Below, one piece after another: positions 9,763-18,290 of a DNA stretch of 64,000 nucleotides. Under the pieces are notes generated by a model that worked only from the letters and a program-made list of their open reading frames with translations, was not told where the DNA came from and did no database searches. The DNA is from Bradyrhizobium diversitatis (lineage in GTDB: Bacteria > Pseudomonadota > Alphaproteobacteria > Rhizobiales > Xanthobacteraceae): contig NZ_JACEGD010000006.1 in NCBI RefSeq assembly GCF_016031635.1, positions 124,001 to 188,000 of the forward strand. The letters run 5' to 3'. The position numbers and the translations under genes are program-made. Position 1 is the stretch's first letter; every line of letters starts with the position of its first letter.

Positions 9763-11202
9763 TCAATAAACGTCCTGACCGGAGAGCGTTACTACGGTCC
9801 GGATCATGATGCGAATGTCCAACCAAATGCTCCAATTGGTGACATACCAGACGTCGTACTCAACGCGTTTCTTCATCAGCTCGATGGTCGGTGTCTCGCC
9901 GCGGAGACCGTTTACCTGAGCCCAGCCCGTAAGGCCCGGTTTGACGTGGCGACGACAGGCATAGTTGCCAATCATCTGATCGTAGTAGTTGTCATGCGCA
10001 AGAGCGTGCGGTCGCGGACCCACCAGCGACATTTCTCCGCGCAGCACGTTCCACAGCTGAGGCAATTCGTCGATGCTGGTCTTGCGCAGGATCCGCCCGA
10101 CCCGCGTAACCCGCGCATCCTGTTTGCTGGCCTGCTTGATCTCGGAGCCATTCTCCGACACCGTCATGCTGCGGAACTTCCAGATGTCAAATAACTCGCC
10201 GTTGAAGCCCCGGCGTGTCTGACGGAAAATGATGCTGCCTGGCGAATCGAGCCTGACCAGGAGTGCCGTCATGACGAGTAGAGGTGCGAGGCATAGAAGG
10301 CCGAGCGAGGCAAGACAGATATCGACGCTGCGCTTCAAGGCTCGTTCGCCGACCGAGAGAGGCGCTCTCTGGACTTCGATCACCACCGAGTCGCCTACGG
10401 GCGTGAACGGCCGCGACACAAGGTCGGCGATCTCAAGATCTGGCAGGAGGCGAACCGGATTTGGTACCTGGCGCAGAGATTGGCTGAGGCGCTGAAACAG
10501 CGCCAGATCGCGCCAATTGAAGGCCAGAAGGAATTCGTCGACGCCAGCTCCGCGCGAGTTTCGAATGATGGTGGCCAACTCGCGCTCCATTGCTGCGTCG
10601 TCGGACTTCAACGTAGCGTCCAGAACGAAGTGGCGTACCACCTGAAAACCGTTCCTACGCAAATCCTTGAAGCGGACTGAGGTAAAGTCGAGCGGCTCTC
10701 CGCTGATCAACACGACCCTTCGTTTGACGGAGTGTCTTCGCGCGAAAGATGAGACCAGAGCGAATCGCCAGATCACGCGATGCGCGCCGAGACCAGCAAG
10801 GCCGATCACTGCGAACAGAACGATGGTGATACGGGACAGCTCGGCGGTCGATCTCAGTAGGAAAGCAGAGAATACAAGAATCGCAAGCGAGAGAAGCCAG
10901 ACGGATGAGGCCTTCCGCAACTGCCAGTTCGTATTGGCCAGGTTGTGGTTATCGTAGCATCCCCTGAAAAAGGCGATCGCCACGAATGCGGTCGCCACAA
11001 GCAACGCGACGCCGACGGAAAGTTCTCGCTCGGCCAGTGTCGTCATGAACTTGCGGTGAACCAGGTTTGCGGCGACATAGCTGAGCAAAATGAGCAGGAA
11101 GTCGCCTGCCATAATGGCAAATTGAACCGGTCTCTGTAGTGAGACACCGCGTCGTACCAACATCGAAGATGAGGACTTCGAACCGTATGTGGTCAATGAC
11201 AT
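9763..11202 (-). CDS. Undecaprenyl-phosphate sugar phosphotransferase (WcaJ/PssY-like), exopolysaccharide initiation
   Basis: About 479 residues. The N-terminal half has four to five membrane helices and a CoA-binding-like domain. The C-terminal half is the bacterial sugar transferase domain: KRSVDICLASLGLL, IIFRQTRRGFNG, WKFRSMTV, SIDELPQLWNVLRGEMSLVGPRP and HVKPGLTGWAQVNGLRGET. It transfers a hexose-1-phosphate from a nucleotide sugar to undecaprenyl phosphate at the inner membrane, the first step of repeat-unit assembly. The frame extends to 11241, but a GAGG six bases before the ATG at 11202 favours the shorter start. It is the last gene on the left of the locus and no cluster dyad was found directly upstream. 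Confidence 0.92.
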   Translation of the reverse strand: MSLTTYGSKSSSSMLVRRGVSLQRPVQFAIMAGDFLLILLSYVAANLVHRKFMTTLAERELSVGVALLVATAFVAIAFFRGCYDNHNLANTNWQLRKASSVWLLSLAILVFSAFLLRSTAELSRITIVLFAVIGLAGLGAHRVIWRFALVSSFARRHSVKRRVVLISGEPLDFTSVRFKDLRRNGFQVVRHFVLDATLKSDDAAMERELATIIRNSRGAGVDEFLLAFNWRDLALFQRLSQSLRQVPNPVRLLPDLEIADLVSRPFTPVGDSVVIEVQRAPLSVGERALKRSVDICLASLGLLCLAPLLVMTALLVRLDSPGSIIFRQTRRGFNGELFDIWKFRSMTVSENGSEIKQASKQDARVTRVGRILRKTSIDELPQLWNVLRGEMSLVGPRPHALAHDNYYDQMIGNYACRRHVKPGLTGWAQVNGLRGETPTIELMKKRVEYDVWYVTNWSIWLDIRIMIRTVVTLSGQDVY

Positions 11203-11363
11203 GAAATGCCTCATTCCAAAAGACGTCACGTGGCAATGCATTGGCTAAAGCAAGGGTGCGTTCAAAAGCCTGGATCGAGAGGTTACAGGTCCGATGATAT
11301 CGGTGTAGCTCCTCGCGACATTTCGAAGACGGCAATCGCAAATATCAACTTTGCCTAGTGTAC

Positions 11364-12320
11364 CTATCGCGGCGCCAAGGTCCGCAGACACGGCGAGGGT
11401 CCGGCCGCAGTGCGCCGCGTGCTGGTGGCTGTAACAGGGAGCGGAGACTCAGCCAGGGGTGGGGGTGGGTCTGCGACGAACTGCGCTGTGCTGCCCGAAA
11501 AGAAGTAGAGTGTTGACCAATCTGGGGAGAGCTCGACCCAGTTGCTGCTGCCGGCTGCTCGATTGTTAGCGCCGTTATGCGGCGAGTCCGAAGAACGCCA
11601 CCAGTCGGCTCCAACGTTGGCAACCACTTTCATTTCGGGGTCGGTCGTCTTCATCTCTATCTGGACGTAGACAGAATCGACAGCTCCGGCGGCGAAGCCG
11701 CCGCGTCTCACGAGCCACATCAGGTCGTTGCGGCCGGGAGGGGGACTGTCAACAAGGGTAGTTCCATCCGTCCGAACTTCGATCTTCATCTCGACAGCAG
11801 CATTCTTGGGAGCCATTACGTCAAAATGGGCCCCGACGATCTCGTTCTCTGCCTGATCTTGTACCAGTATCCATTCCTTCGTGCTGCGAAGGCGCACATA
11901 GGTCTTTCCGTTGGCGACGAGGATCTTGCCGTCCTTGTTCGGTGTGGGCGCCCCAAACTTTGGAAATATTGATGCCATTCCTGTAACGGCAGTGAAGTCG
12001 GCGGGAGGTTCGCCGTTCTCGGGCTTTGAGGCACCGTTGCACCAGGAAGAAGTCTTGGGGACGCCTGCTGGATATGCCTGGCTGTAACCAATAGTGTTTT
12101 GCTCGATGACACTAGAGGCGAGACCGACGGAGGTGACGGCGTCCGGTCTCCCACTGGCCGCATCGGCATTCTTCGGAGAGACGGCCAGAATTCCAATGAG
12201 ACCGAGTGGCAGGAGCCAGCCCGAGACGGATCGCTCGAGGGCGTAAATCATACGCGCAATAGCAGCGGGCGGCGAGCAGGACGGGATCAAATGGGAGGTA
12301 CCAGACATAGACCGACCCAT
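11364..12320 (-). CDS. Unrecognised secreted protein, paralogue 1 of the cluster's 'DWWR' domain family
   Basis: A 318-residue protein whose residues from about 65 to 285 align by eye with the first ~220 residues of the products at 12444-13460 and 21209-23698. Shared landmarks are QNT-G-S, PAGVP, PP(A/E)DFTAV, GAP, VANGKTYV, VQDQ, VDSVYVQIEM, TDP, VGADWWR and SSNWVELS. Unlike the other two it carries a hydrophobic N-terminal segment (WLLPLGLIGILAVSPKNADA), a plausible Sec signal; an alternative start ATG is at 12251. The C-terminal 30 residues are low-complexity. A TTGA-N6-TCAA dyad ends about 50 bp upstream of the first ATG. I recognise no known family. A cell-surface or matrix role is inferred from context only. 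Confidence 0.75.
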   Translation of the reverse strand: MGRSMSGTSHLIPSCSPPAAIARMIYALERSVSGWLLPLGLIGILAVSPKNADAASGRPDAVTSVGLASSVIEQNTIGYSQAYPAGVPKTSSWCNGASKPENGEPPADFTAVTGMASIFPKFGAPTPNKDGKILVANGKTYVRLRSTKEWILVQDQAENEIVGAHFDVMAPKNAAVEMKIEVRTDGTTLVDSPPPGRNDLMWLVRRGGFAAGAVDSVYVQIEMKTTDPEMKVVANVGADWWRSSDSPHNGANNRAAGSSNWVELSPDWSTLYFFSGSTAQFVADPPPPLAESPLPVTATSTRRTAAGPSPCLRTLAPR

Positions 12321-12369
12321 AACCAGTTAAGAGTCTTTTCATATCGTAGGCATTGGACGCGCGTCAGAG

Positions 12370-12383
12370 TTGACGAACGTCAA
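12370..12383. promoter_or_regulatory. Cluster dyad, copy 1 (TTGACGAACGTCAA)
   Basis: A perfect TTGA-N6-TCAA palindrome, about 50 bp upstream of the minus-strand gene starting at 12320. It matches the other cluster copies in the outer bases (AG before TTGA) and in the inner CG...CG. Proposed operator for a Crp/Fnr-type protein; binding is inferred. Confidence 0.65.
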
Positions 12384-12443
12384 GAATGGGCATGCGATTT
12401 GGGAGGCCGATAGATCGGTGCACGCCTGGGCCCGTAGTGCTCG

Positions 12444-13460
12444 TCACGCCCGGTCTATACGTTTGCGACTCTGCAGGTTGCTCCAGCGGACCTTGGCCAG
12501 TGCTCCCATGGTCAGGGCGAAAGCCAAAAGGCAGTCGTTCGACAAGGCTTGGACTGCTGTGATTGGATAGGAAAGCATGGCGCGTGAACCGGAGTTGATC
12601 GACTGAAGCCAGATCTCTTCCGTGAGTGGAGATTTGGCGGTCCCGTTTGCGGTGGCGTGTTTCTGCTCTCTCGAGGTGGAGGCAGGTCCACCCGGTTCAT
12701 TCGGGATGAAGTTCTCGCCGCTCCGCGTTGGTGTGGAAGGGCGTGCGGGCGGTGTCTCCCTCACCAAGTCGCGCAGCGGCGGAGCCGGGTTCGCGCGAAA
12801 GTCCTCAGCGCTCATGGAATAGAACCCGATCGTCTTCCACTGGGTCGATAGCTCGATCCAGTTACTGCCGCCCACGCCCGGATTATTGCTGTGATCCTCG
12901 AGATAGGGCGCTCGCGCGTCGCGCCACCAGTCGGCGCCGACCATGGCGACGAGACTTAGGTTCGGATCGGTAACCCTCATCTCCATCTGAACGTAGACGG
13001 CGTCCACAGTGTCGGCCGCGTAAGTTCCGCGCGCCTTGTACCAAAAATGGTTGTTGTAGCCAGCCGGAGGCACATCGAAGGCGATCGTCGCGCCGGCCAG
13101 AGGGGTAGCCTTCATGGGAATGGCGACATTGCCAGCGAAATCCGGAACGAAATGTCCCCCGGTCAACTGCGTTCCCGACTGGTCTTGGACTAACGTCCAT
13201 TCGCCGGCTTGCTTCATGCGAACGTAGGTCTTGGCGTTGGCGACCTCGACCGTCGCGCTCGGATTTGAATACGACGGTGCTCCCACCTTCGGATAGACTT
13301 GTCCCCAGCCCTCAACCGCGGTGAAATCTTCGGGTGGCGACCACAGTCCGCCGTCATTCCATCCGTGATACCAATTGTAGCTTGACGGTACTCCTGCCGG
13401 AAAGCCTTCGCTGTTTCCGGGAGTGTTTTGCTTGATGAGTTCGGAGAGTGAGAACTCCAT
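12444..13460 (-). CDS. Unrecognised protein, paralogue 2 of the 'DWWR' domain family, probably exported
   Basis: A 338-residue protein starting MEFSLSELIKQNT (ATG at 13460, AAGAGAG upstream; an in-frame TTG precedes it). Residues 1 to ~220 are the same domain as in the 829-residue product at 21209-23698, sharing YNWY-GWN, FTAVEGW, QVY, VANAKTYV, VQDQS, NHFWY-ARGTYAA, VGADWWR, DHSNNPGVGGSNW and STQWKTIGFYSM. There is no Sec signal. The remaining ~115 residues are polar and Pro/Ser/Thr-rich, ending in a mildly hydrophobic stretch (AVQALSNDCLLAFALTMGAL). It starts 3 bp after the polymerase-like gene's stop on the same strand, so the two are co-transcribed. Export could use the type I system of this locus. 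Function unknown. Confidence 0.75.
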   Translation of the reverse strand: MEFSLSELIKQNTPGNSEGFPAGVPSSYNWYHGWNDGGLWSPPEDFTAVEGWGQVYPKVGAPSYSNPSATVEVANAKTYVRMKQAGEWTLVQDQSGTQLTGGHFVPDFAGNVAIPMKATPLAGATIAFDVPPAGYNNHFWYKARGTYAADTVDAVYVQMEMRVTDPNLSLVAMVGADWWRDARAPYLEDHSNNPGVGGSNWIELSTQWKTIGFYSMSAEDFRANPAPPLRDLVRETPPARPSTPTRSGENFIPNEPGGPASTSREQKHATANGTAKSPLTEEIWLQSINSGSRAMLSYPITAVQALSNDCLLAFALTMGALAKVRWSNLQSRKRIDRA

Positions 13461-13463
13461 CAA

Positions 13464-14645
13464 TTATGCTCTCTTGCTCGCGCCGGACGAGTTGCGTTCC
13501 AGCCATTTCGGAGACGTAAACCGGCCCGCGTAAGAAAAGAACAGCGCCATCGAAGTGAAATTGTCGATGAGGTTTTCGGATAGAAAGTAGATGAGAAGCA
13601 CTGTGTACATCGTCTTGGCAGCCCGATCCTTCAGTGAAAACACAATGCTGAAGACGAAGATGACGAAAACAATGCAATTCAGAAGTCCATACTCTGCCAA
13701 GACGCGCAAATAGTCATTGTGCGGCGGTAGCGGCAAGACGGTAAGGATGCCGGTCTGACTCGCACCATATCCGAACAATATTCCGCCGAGCCCCAGCGAC
13801 GAGTATATCTGCCAGATGTTCGTCCAATGGCTGATGCGGAAGAACGCGGACATGTCCGTCGTTCCGGTCAAATCGATCAATTGCTTCGTCGTCATTCTGG
13901 CGACGGTGCTGGGGTCGAGGCTCCAGATGACTGAGATTGCGTTCAAGCCTGTCATCAGTCGATCGAGTGCGCCCACGGCGTAGGCGGCGACGCTGGCGCA
14001 CGCCAACAGGATGATCACGACGAAGACTTGTGGTCGCAACGGAAAAAAGGACCAGAGGCCGATCGAGATGATGGTCGCCAGGGCGGGCCCGACACGGTTC
14101 ATGATCGCGGCATTTACGAACTGGGCGATCAAGACCTTATTTCCGAACCAGGGGGAAAGGGCAAACAGTAGGGCCGAGAAGTAGAGCGCTGCCGTATTTG
14201 TGTTCGGAAAGTAGGAGAACACGTCGGGATATTCGATGCCGGTGTAGACTTGAGTCTGGCCGATCGCCTTGAACAGGAGCGGCAGTGCCGCAAGCACGTA
14301 GATGCAACGCTTCTCGGCTGGCCGTATCTGCTCGGCCATGCCGCGGCCGGCGACGTAGAACGAGTAGATTGAGACGAGCTTCAACCCATCGGACAGCTCA
14401 AAGGAGCCAAAGTTCACCAGGTAGCTGGCACCTGTGAAGATGCAGGCGAGCGCCAAGAGAAGATTGTAGAAATAGCTTCTCTCGCTGGCGATCAGCACGT
14501 GGCGCGCAGACCACAGGATCAGAAGCAGGCTCGTCGAATTGCTCAGGACGTTGAATATGGTCGATCCGGTGAAGTGATAGAGAAAGGTCAGGAAGTTCAG
14601 GAACACGAGGCCAAAGCAGGTCACTACGAAGAAGCGACCGTGCAT
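13464..14645 (-). CDS. O-antigen ligase/Wzy-type polysaccharide polymerase
   Basis: About 393 residues with ten or more hydrophobic segments and one larger periplasmic loop, the layout of Wzy/WaaL proteins. The segment LGGILFGYGASQTG...PHNDYLRVLAEYGLL is the conserved PHN-x-YL...E-G motif of the O-antigen ligase family. It would polymerise repeat units on the periplasmic face. The frame continues to 14957, but that part is hydrophilic and antisense to the chain-length gene, so the ATG at 14645 is preferred, though it lacks a close ribosome site; an in-frame GTG near 14708 is an alternative. Confidence 0.82.
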   Translation of the reverse strand: MHGRFFVVTCFGLVFLNFLTFLYHFTGSTIFNVLSNSTSLLLILWSARHVLIASERSYFYNLLLALACIFTGASYLVNFGSFELSDGLKLVSIYSFYVAGRGMAEQIRPAEKRCIYVLAALPLLFKAIGQTQVYTGIEYPDVFSYFPNTNTAALYFSALLFALSPWFGNKVLIAQFVNAAIMNRVGPALATIISIGLWSFFPLRPQVFVVIILLACASVAAYAVGALDRLMTGLNAISVIWSLDPSTVARMTTKQLIDLTGTTDMSAFFRISHWTNIWQIYSSLGLGGILFGYGASQTGILTVLPLPPHNDYLRVLAEYGLLNCIVFVIFVFSIVFSLKDRAAKTMYTVLLIYFLSENLIDNFTSMALFFSYAGRFTSPKWLERNSSGASKRA

Positions 14646-14820
14646 GGTCAGCGAACCGGAAGCGAGGTGCGGTGTATCCTCTCTTCCCAGAGCCAGATCG
14701 TTCACGGCAGGCGTACTCCGCGCTTCTGAAGGTTTCGGTTCCGCGGCGCCACTCCGGACGGGAGCGACCTGCCGGGGACCGATCGGTCGGCCCAAGTTGT
14801 CGGGAATTGCCAAGGCTGAG

Positions 14821-14834
14821 TTGATGGTCGTCAA
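14821..14834. promoter_or_regulatory. Cluster dyad, copy 2 (TTGATGGTCGTCAA)
   Basis: A perfect TTGA-N6-TCAA with AG immediately 5', as in most other copies. It sits in the divergent region between the polymerase and chain-length genes and overlaps the most likely ATG (14824) of the latter, so either the dyad covers the translation start or the true start lies downstream. Confidence 0.55.
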
Positions 14835-16452
14835 TACCCGCCCGGACGCTTCGGTAGACCCTAAGCCGTCAAAAGAAGTGGAGCCGGCGGTGGAACGTAA
14901 CGCGAGCAGTGTATTCGCCAGAGCATTCGGTCTGCTATGGCGGCGGCAATGGGTCATATATCTGTGCCTATTGCTGACGTCCGGCGCGGCCTTTCTCTAC
15001 TACGCAGCCGTTGGAGACCGTTACGAGGCATACGTCTTGCTCCGGGCGGGGCAGGGGATCAAGGAACGATCTTCGAGCAACGCAGCCTCGCCATTCGGGG
15101 AAGGCGTTGACCTCCAAAGTCGAATGGAATCCCTGTCGCGCATCGCCAAGATCGATCTTGTCATCTTGGAGGCGGCGAAGAACGTCGGCTACGAGAGGCT
15201 ATCGTCGGACGCAAATCCAACGCTTCTGGCCAGGTTCATGGCCTGGGGTAAGGAGATCGATCTTCGGGACGTGTTCGCTAGGGAATCCGCAGAACCGAAG
15301 GAGCGGGCGAAGCCCGTCGACGAGACCGAAGAAGATATCGAGCGTAACCAGGCGGGGATTCTCAGCTTGCGAGACCGCGTGAATGCGAAACAGGAGGGGC
15401 GCTCCGATCTATTGAGGATAACGTTCCGTCACAAAAATCCGGTGGTCGCCGCGAGCTATCTGAACGAGCTCGCGAGCGCGTTGGTCACGGTGCAAAGCCT
15501 GGACGTGCAAATGCCAGGTGCACAGGAGTTCTTCCAGCAACAAACGAAGCGGCTGGAGGAGGAGGCCGAGATCGCAGCCGCGGATCTGAAGCGCTTCTCC
15601 GTCGAAGCCTCAATCTATGCCGTCGATGACCAGCGGCAGCTGCTGCTCAAGCGCGCCAGTGATCTGTCTGCGCTGATTGCCACGACGCGAGGAGCGATCG
15701 AGGACAAGAAAGGACAGAAGCTGTCGGTCGCCGATCAGTTGGCGATATTGCGGCCTGTTGCCCAGAACAAGGCCGTGAGTCGGATGGTGACCACGCTCGG
15801 AGGGCAAGATAACCGTAAGAGTCTTGACCCGGTCGCCAAGCCGCCTGAGCATTTCGAGGAGCAGCCGCCGTTGCTCTTGATCAAGGTTTACCAGGACAAC
15901 ATGGCAACACTGATGAAGCTGAATGCCGAACTCAATGGGCAGACGGAGCTCCTGAATCAACTCGGCATGGAGCTCGAGAAGGTGAACGCGGAGCTGGCCT
16001 CGCTTTCCGCGAAGGAAGCGGAGTACGGAAGATTGAAACGAGTTCTCACAACCGCATCGTCTGCCGCCGCACAGTATGCAGCTCGTATTCTCGAGGAGCA
16101 GATAAGCTCCGAGGTCGCCAAGAAGAGCCAGCTCTCCAGCCTTAGAGTGGTGCAGAAGGCCATAACGCCAACAGCGCCGGTGTTTCCGCAAGTCTCTCAT
16201 CTGATCGCGTTGGCGGCCGCTGGCGGAGTTCTGCTCGGCTTAGGTGCCATCTTCGGTCCCGCGCTTGCCAAGACCACCATGCATCCGGCGTCGAGCTCGG
16301 TCACCGGCGCCGAAGAGCACGATCCTATCAAGAGCTTGTTGATGGCTGCCCAAAGAGGAGATGGCGTGAGGTCGCTACATGCTGCCGGGCGGGCCGACTA
16401 CGAGGAAGGCGGTGTCGGGAGTGATGCACGATCATCCAGAGTGCCTCGCTAA
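14824..16452 (+). CDS. Polysaccharide chain-length/co-polymerase protein (Wzz/GumC type, no kinase domain)
   Basis: About 542 residues. Membrane helix 1 is at about residues 40-62 (WVIYLCLLLTSGAAFLYYAAV) and helix 2 near the C-terminus (LIALAAAGGVLLGLGAIF). Between them is a long periplasmic region with coiled coil, including FRHKNPVVAASYLNELA, the typical Wzz/GumC segment. No Walker motifs or tyrosine cluster follow helix 2, so this is a co-polymerase without its BY-kinase. The frame opens at 14644; the ATG at 14824 has AAGG 11-14 bp upstream. GTG codons at 14878 and 14890 (GGAG upstream of the latter) are alternatives if the overlapping dyad is an operator. It controls polymer length with the Wzy-like protein encoded divergently. 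Confidence 0.85.
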   Translation: MVVNTRPDASVDPKPSKEVEPAVERNASSVFARAFGLLWRRQWVIYLCLLLTSGAAFLYYAAVGDRYEAYVLLRAGQGIKERSSSNAASPFGEGVDLQSRMESLSRIAKIDLVILEAAKNVGYERLSSDANPTLLARFMAWGKEIDLRDVFARESAEPKERAKPVDETEEDIERNQAGILSLRDRVNAKQEGRSDLLRITFRHKNPVVAASYLNELASALVTVQSLDVQMPGAQEFFQQQTKRLEEEAEIAAADLKRFSVEASIYAVDDQRQLLLKRASDLSALIATTRGAIEDKKGQKLSVADQLAILRPVAQNKAVSRMVTTLGGQDNRKSLDPVAKPPEHFEEQPPLLLIKVYQDNMATLMKLNAELNGQTELLNQLGMELEKVNAELASLSAKEAEYGRLKRVLTTASSAAAQYAARILEEQISSEVAKKSQLSSLRVVQKAITPTAPVFPQVSHLIALAAAGGVLLGLGAIFGPALAKTTMHPASSSVTGAEEHDPIKSLLMAAQRGDGVRSLHAAGRADYEEGGVGSDARSSRVPR

Positions 16453-16473
16453 GGAGGTGAGAACAGTGGTGTC

Positions 16474-17448
16474 ATGCGTGCGTCATGTGAGACGTCGGTA
16501 GCCGCCGCCGCTACCAAGGGCAATCCCGACATGAAGATATTCAGCATTTGTTGTGTTCGAGACGAGAACGACATTGTCGGCGAGACGCTGAAAGCGGCTC
16601 TCGAATGGAGTGATCGGATCTTCGTTTTCGACAACGGAAGCACCGATGGAACCTGGGAAACGCTTCAGGACCTCGCGAAGTGCTATCCCAAGATCGAGCT
16701 CGTTGGCCACGACGATCGCACGTTCACCGATGAACTCCGCGGAGAAATATTCGAGGCCCGACGGTACGTAGCGTCGCCGGGGGACTGGTGGTGCAGGCTC
16801 GATGCCGACGAGTTCTTCATCGATGACCCGGCACAGTTTCTTGGGAACGTGCCCCAAAGCTATGGCTTCGTCTTTTCGGCCTCAATGAACTTCTATTTTA
16901 CGGATGTCGATTTGAGGAACTACGAGGAGAATCCGGCGGCGTGGCTCGCCCGTCCCGTGCACGAACGGCTCAGATACTATCAGAACAATTGGAGCGAGCC
17001 GCGTTTCGTTCGCCATAGAAGTGATCTGCGTTGGGGTGGACTGATCTGGCCGCACAACCGCGGACGGACATTGCCATCGCGGATACGTTTGAAGCATTTC
17101 CCATATCGGTCGCCGGCGCAGATATCCAAGCGACTGGCAATACGCCAACAGCAGCCGGGATTGTTCAAGCACGAGGCGAACCGAGCGCTCGCGAAGGGTA
17201 CGCAGTCTGACTGGATAGATAAGGGCCCGATGCCCGTGCATGAGCTGGCCTCCTGGCGCGATCGTGTGAGGGAGGCCGCCGAATGTGACGTTGATCGGGG
17301 CGATGGAATGTTCCTCACGCGCGAGGACCTGATGCCTCCACTTCCATCGCCGGCCTTGGACCTTGTGAAGGTCGGCCTGCGGCGGACGGAGGTGGGAAGA
17401 GCAATGCTGTCAACGCTCGTGAGATGGCGTCGAAGTCAGTTCGGCTAG
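16474..17448 (+). CDS. Glycosyltransferase family 2 protein
   Basis: Up to 324 residues. A GT-A core starts at KIFSICCVRDENDIVGETL and includes FVFDNGSTDGTWE and the metal-binding CRLDADEFF (D-x-D region) near residue 110. This resembles the GT2 subgroup with a VRDE-type opening rather than the classical VSVIIPTYN. AAGGAGG lies at 16451-16457, about 16 bp before the ATG at 16474; an ATG at 16531, directly before the catalytic domain, is an alternative. It would add one sugar to the lipid-linked repeat unit in the cytoplasm. It follows the chain-length gene by 21 bp and is probably co-transcribed. Confidence 0.85.
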   Translation: MRASCETSVAAAATKGNPDMKIFSICCVRDENDIVGETLKAALEWSDRIFVFDNGSTDGTWETLQDLAKCYPKIELVGHDDRTFTDELRGEIFEARRYVASPGDWWCRLDADEFFIDDPAQFLGNVPQSYGFVFSASMNFYFTDVDLRNYEENPAAWLARPVHERLRYYQNNWSEPRFVRHRSDLRWGGLIWPHNRGRTLPSRIRLKHFPYRSPAQISKRLAIRQQQPGLFKHEANRALAKGTQSDWIDKGPMPVHELASWRDRVREAAECDVDRGDGMFLTREDLMPPLPSPALDLVKVGLRRTEVGRAMLSTLVRWRRSQFG

Positions 17449-17525
17449 CGGTGAGCCATTTGGCCCACCGGCGCGCAAGATCAACGGCCCGGCCGAGTCG
17501 GGCTGAAATTGATAGGAGCGGAGAG

Positions 17526-18245
17526 ATGATGGTGAAAGAGCGACTGAAATCGTTTGTGAGGTCAACAGGTTACGAAATTCGCCGTCATCACCCGAATTTG
17601 GCGGAGTTCCTCCAATCTCGTTCCGTGGGCCTTGTTCTGGACGTCGGCGCGAACGAAGGCCAGTTCGTGGACGATCTAAGATCGCAGGGATACACGGGGC
17701 GGATCGTCTCCTTCGAGCCCGTGCTTGACGTCTTCAAAAGGCTCGAGAAGAGGTGCGAGGCCGATCAGAAATGGGATTGCCGAAATATCGCATTGGGAGA
17801 TGTCAATGGGGTCATCCAGATCAATGTGAGCAAGAACACGGCCATGAGTTCTATCGTCAACCAGACCGAGATCGGTCGGAACAGCATCTACGAATCCGAA
17901 GTAGTTCGAGTCGACAAGGTCCAGATCGCCACGCTCGATTCGATATTTAAGGAGTTTTCCGGAGAGCGTGTGTTCCTGAAGGTCGATACGCAGGGATTCG
18001 AGCAAAGCGTCCTGCGCGGTGGTGTCAACGCGCTTCATACCCTGCTTGGCGTTCAACTCGAATTGCCCCTGATCCATCTCTATGAGGATACCTGGAAGTT
18101 CGATGAAGCAGTCCGATTCATGCGCGAGGCTGGTTTCACGCTGAGCCAGTTGCGGCCGGTGACCTACTACTCCAGGGATCCCGCTTCGCTGCTCGAGGTG
18201 GATTGCCTGTTTAGACGAACTGACTACGCCGATGGTTTTAGCTAA
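17526..18245 (+). CDS. FkbM-family SAM-dependent methyltransferase
   Basis: About 239 residues. SAM-binding motif VGLVLDVGANEGQF, then GRIVSFEP, and the family's ERVFLKVDTQGFEQSVL and LGVQLELPLIHLYE. FkbM enzymes usually O-methylate sugars or polyketides, here probably a sugar of the polysaccharide. The frame opens at 17424, but GGAGCGGAGAG directly before the twin ATGs at 17526/17529 supports the shorter start. It overlaps the preceding glycosyltransferase only in the long version. Confidence 0.9.
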   Translation: MMVKERLKSFVRSTGYEIRRHHPNLAEFLQSRSVGLVLDVGANEGQFVDDLRSQGYTGRIVSFEPVLDVFKRLEKRCEADQKWDCRNIALGDVNGVIQINVSKNTAMSSIVNQTEIGRNSIYESEVVRVDKVQIATLDSIFKEFSGERVFLKVDTQGFEQSVLRGGVNALHTLLGVQLELPLIHLYEDTWKFDEAVRFMREAGFTLSQLRPVTYYSRDPASLLEVDCLFRRTDYADGFS

Positions 18246-18290
18246 GACTAGTCGTCGCTGAACATTCTTGAGAGCGCTCTCGATCTGCAG

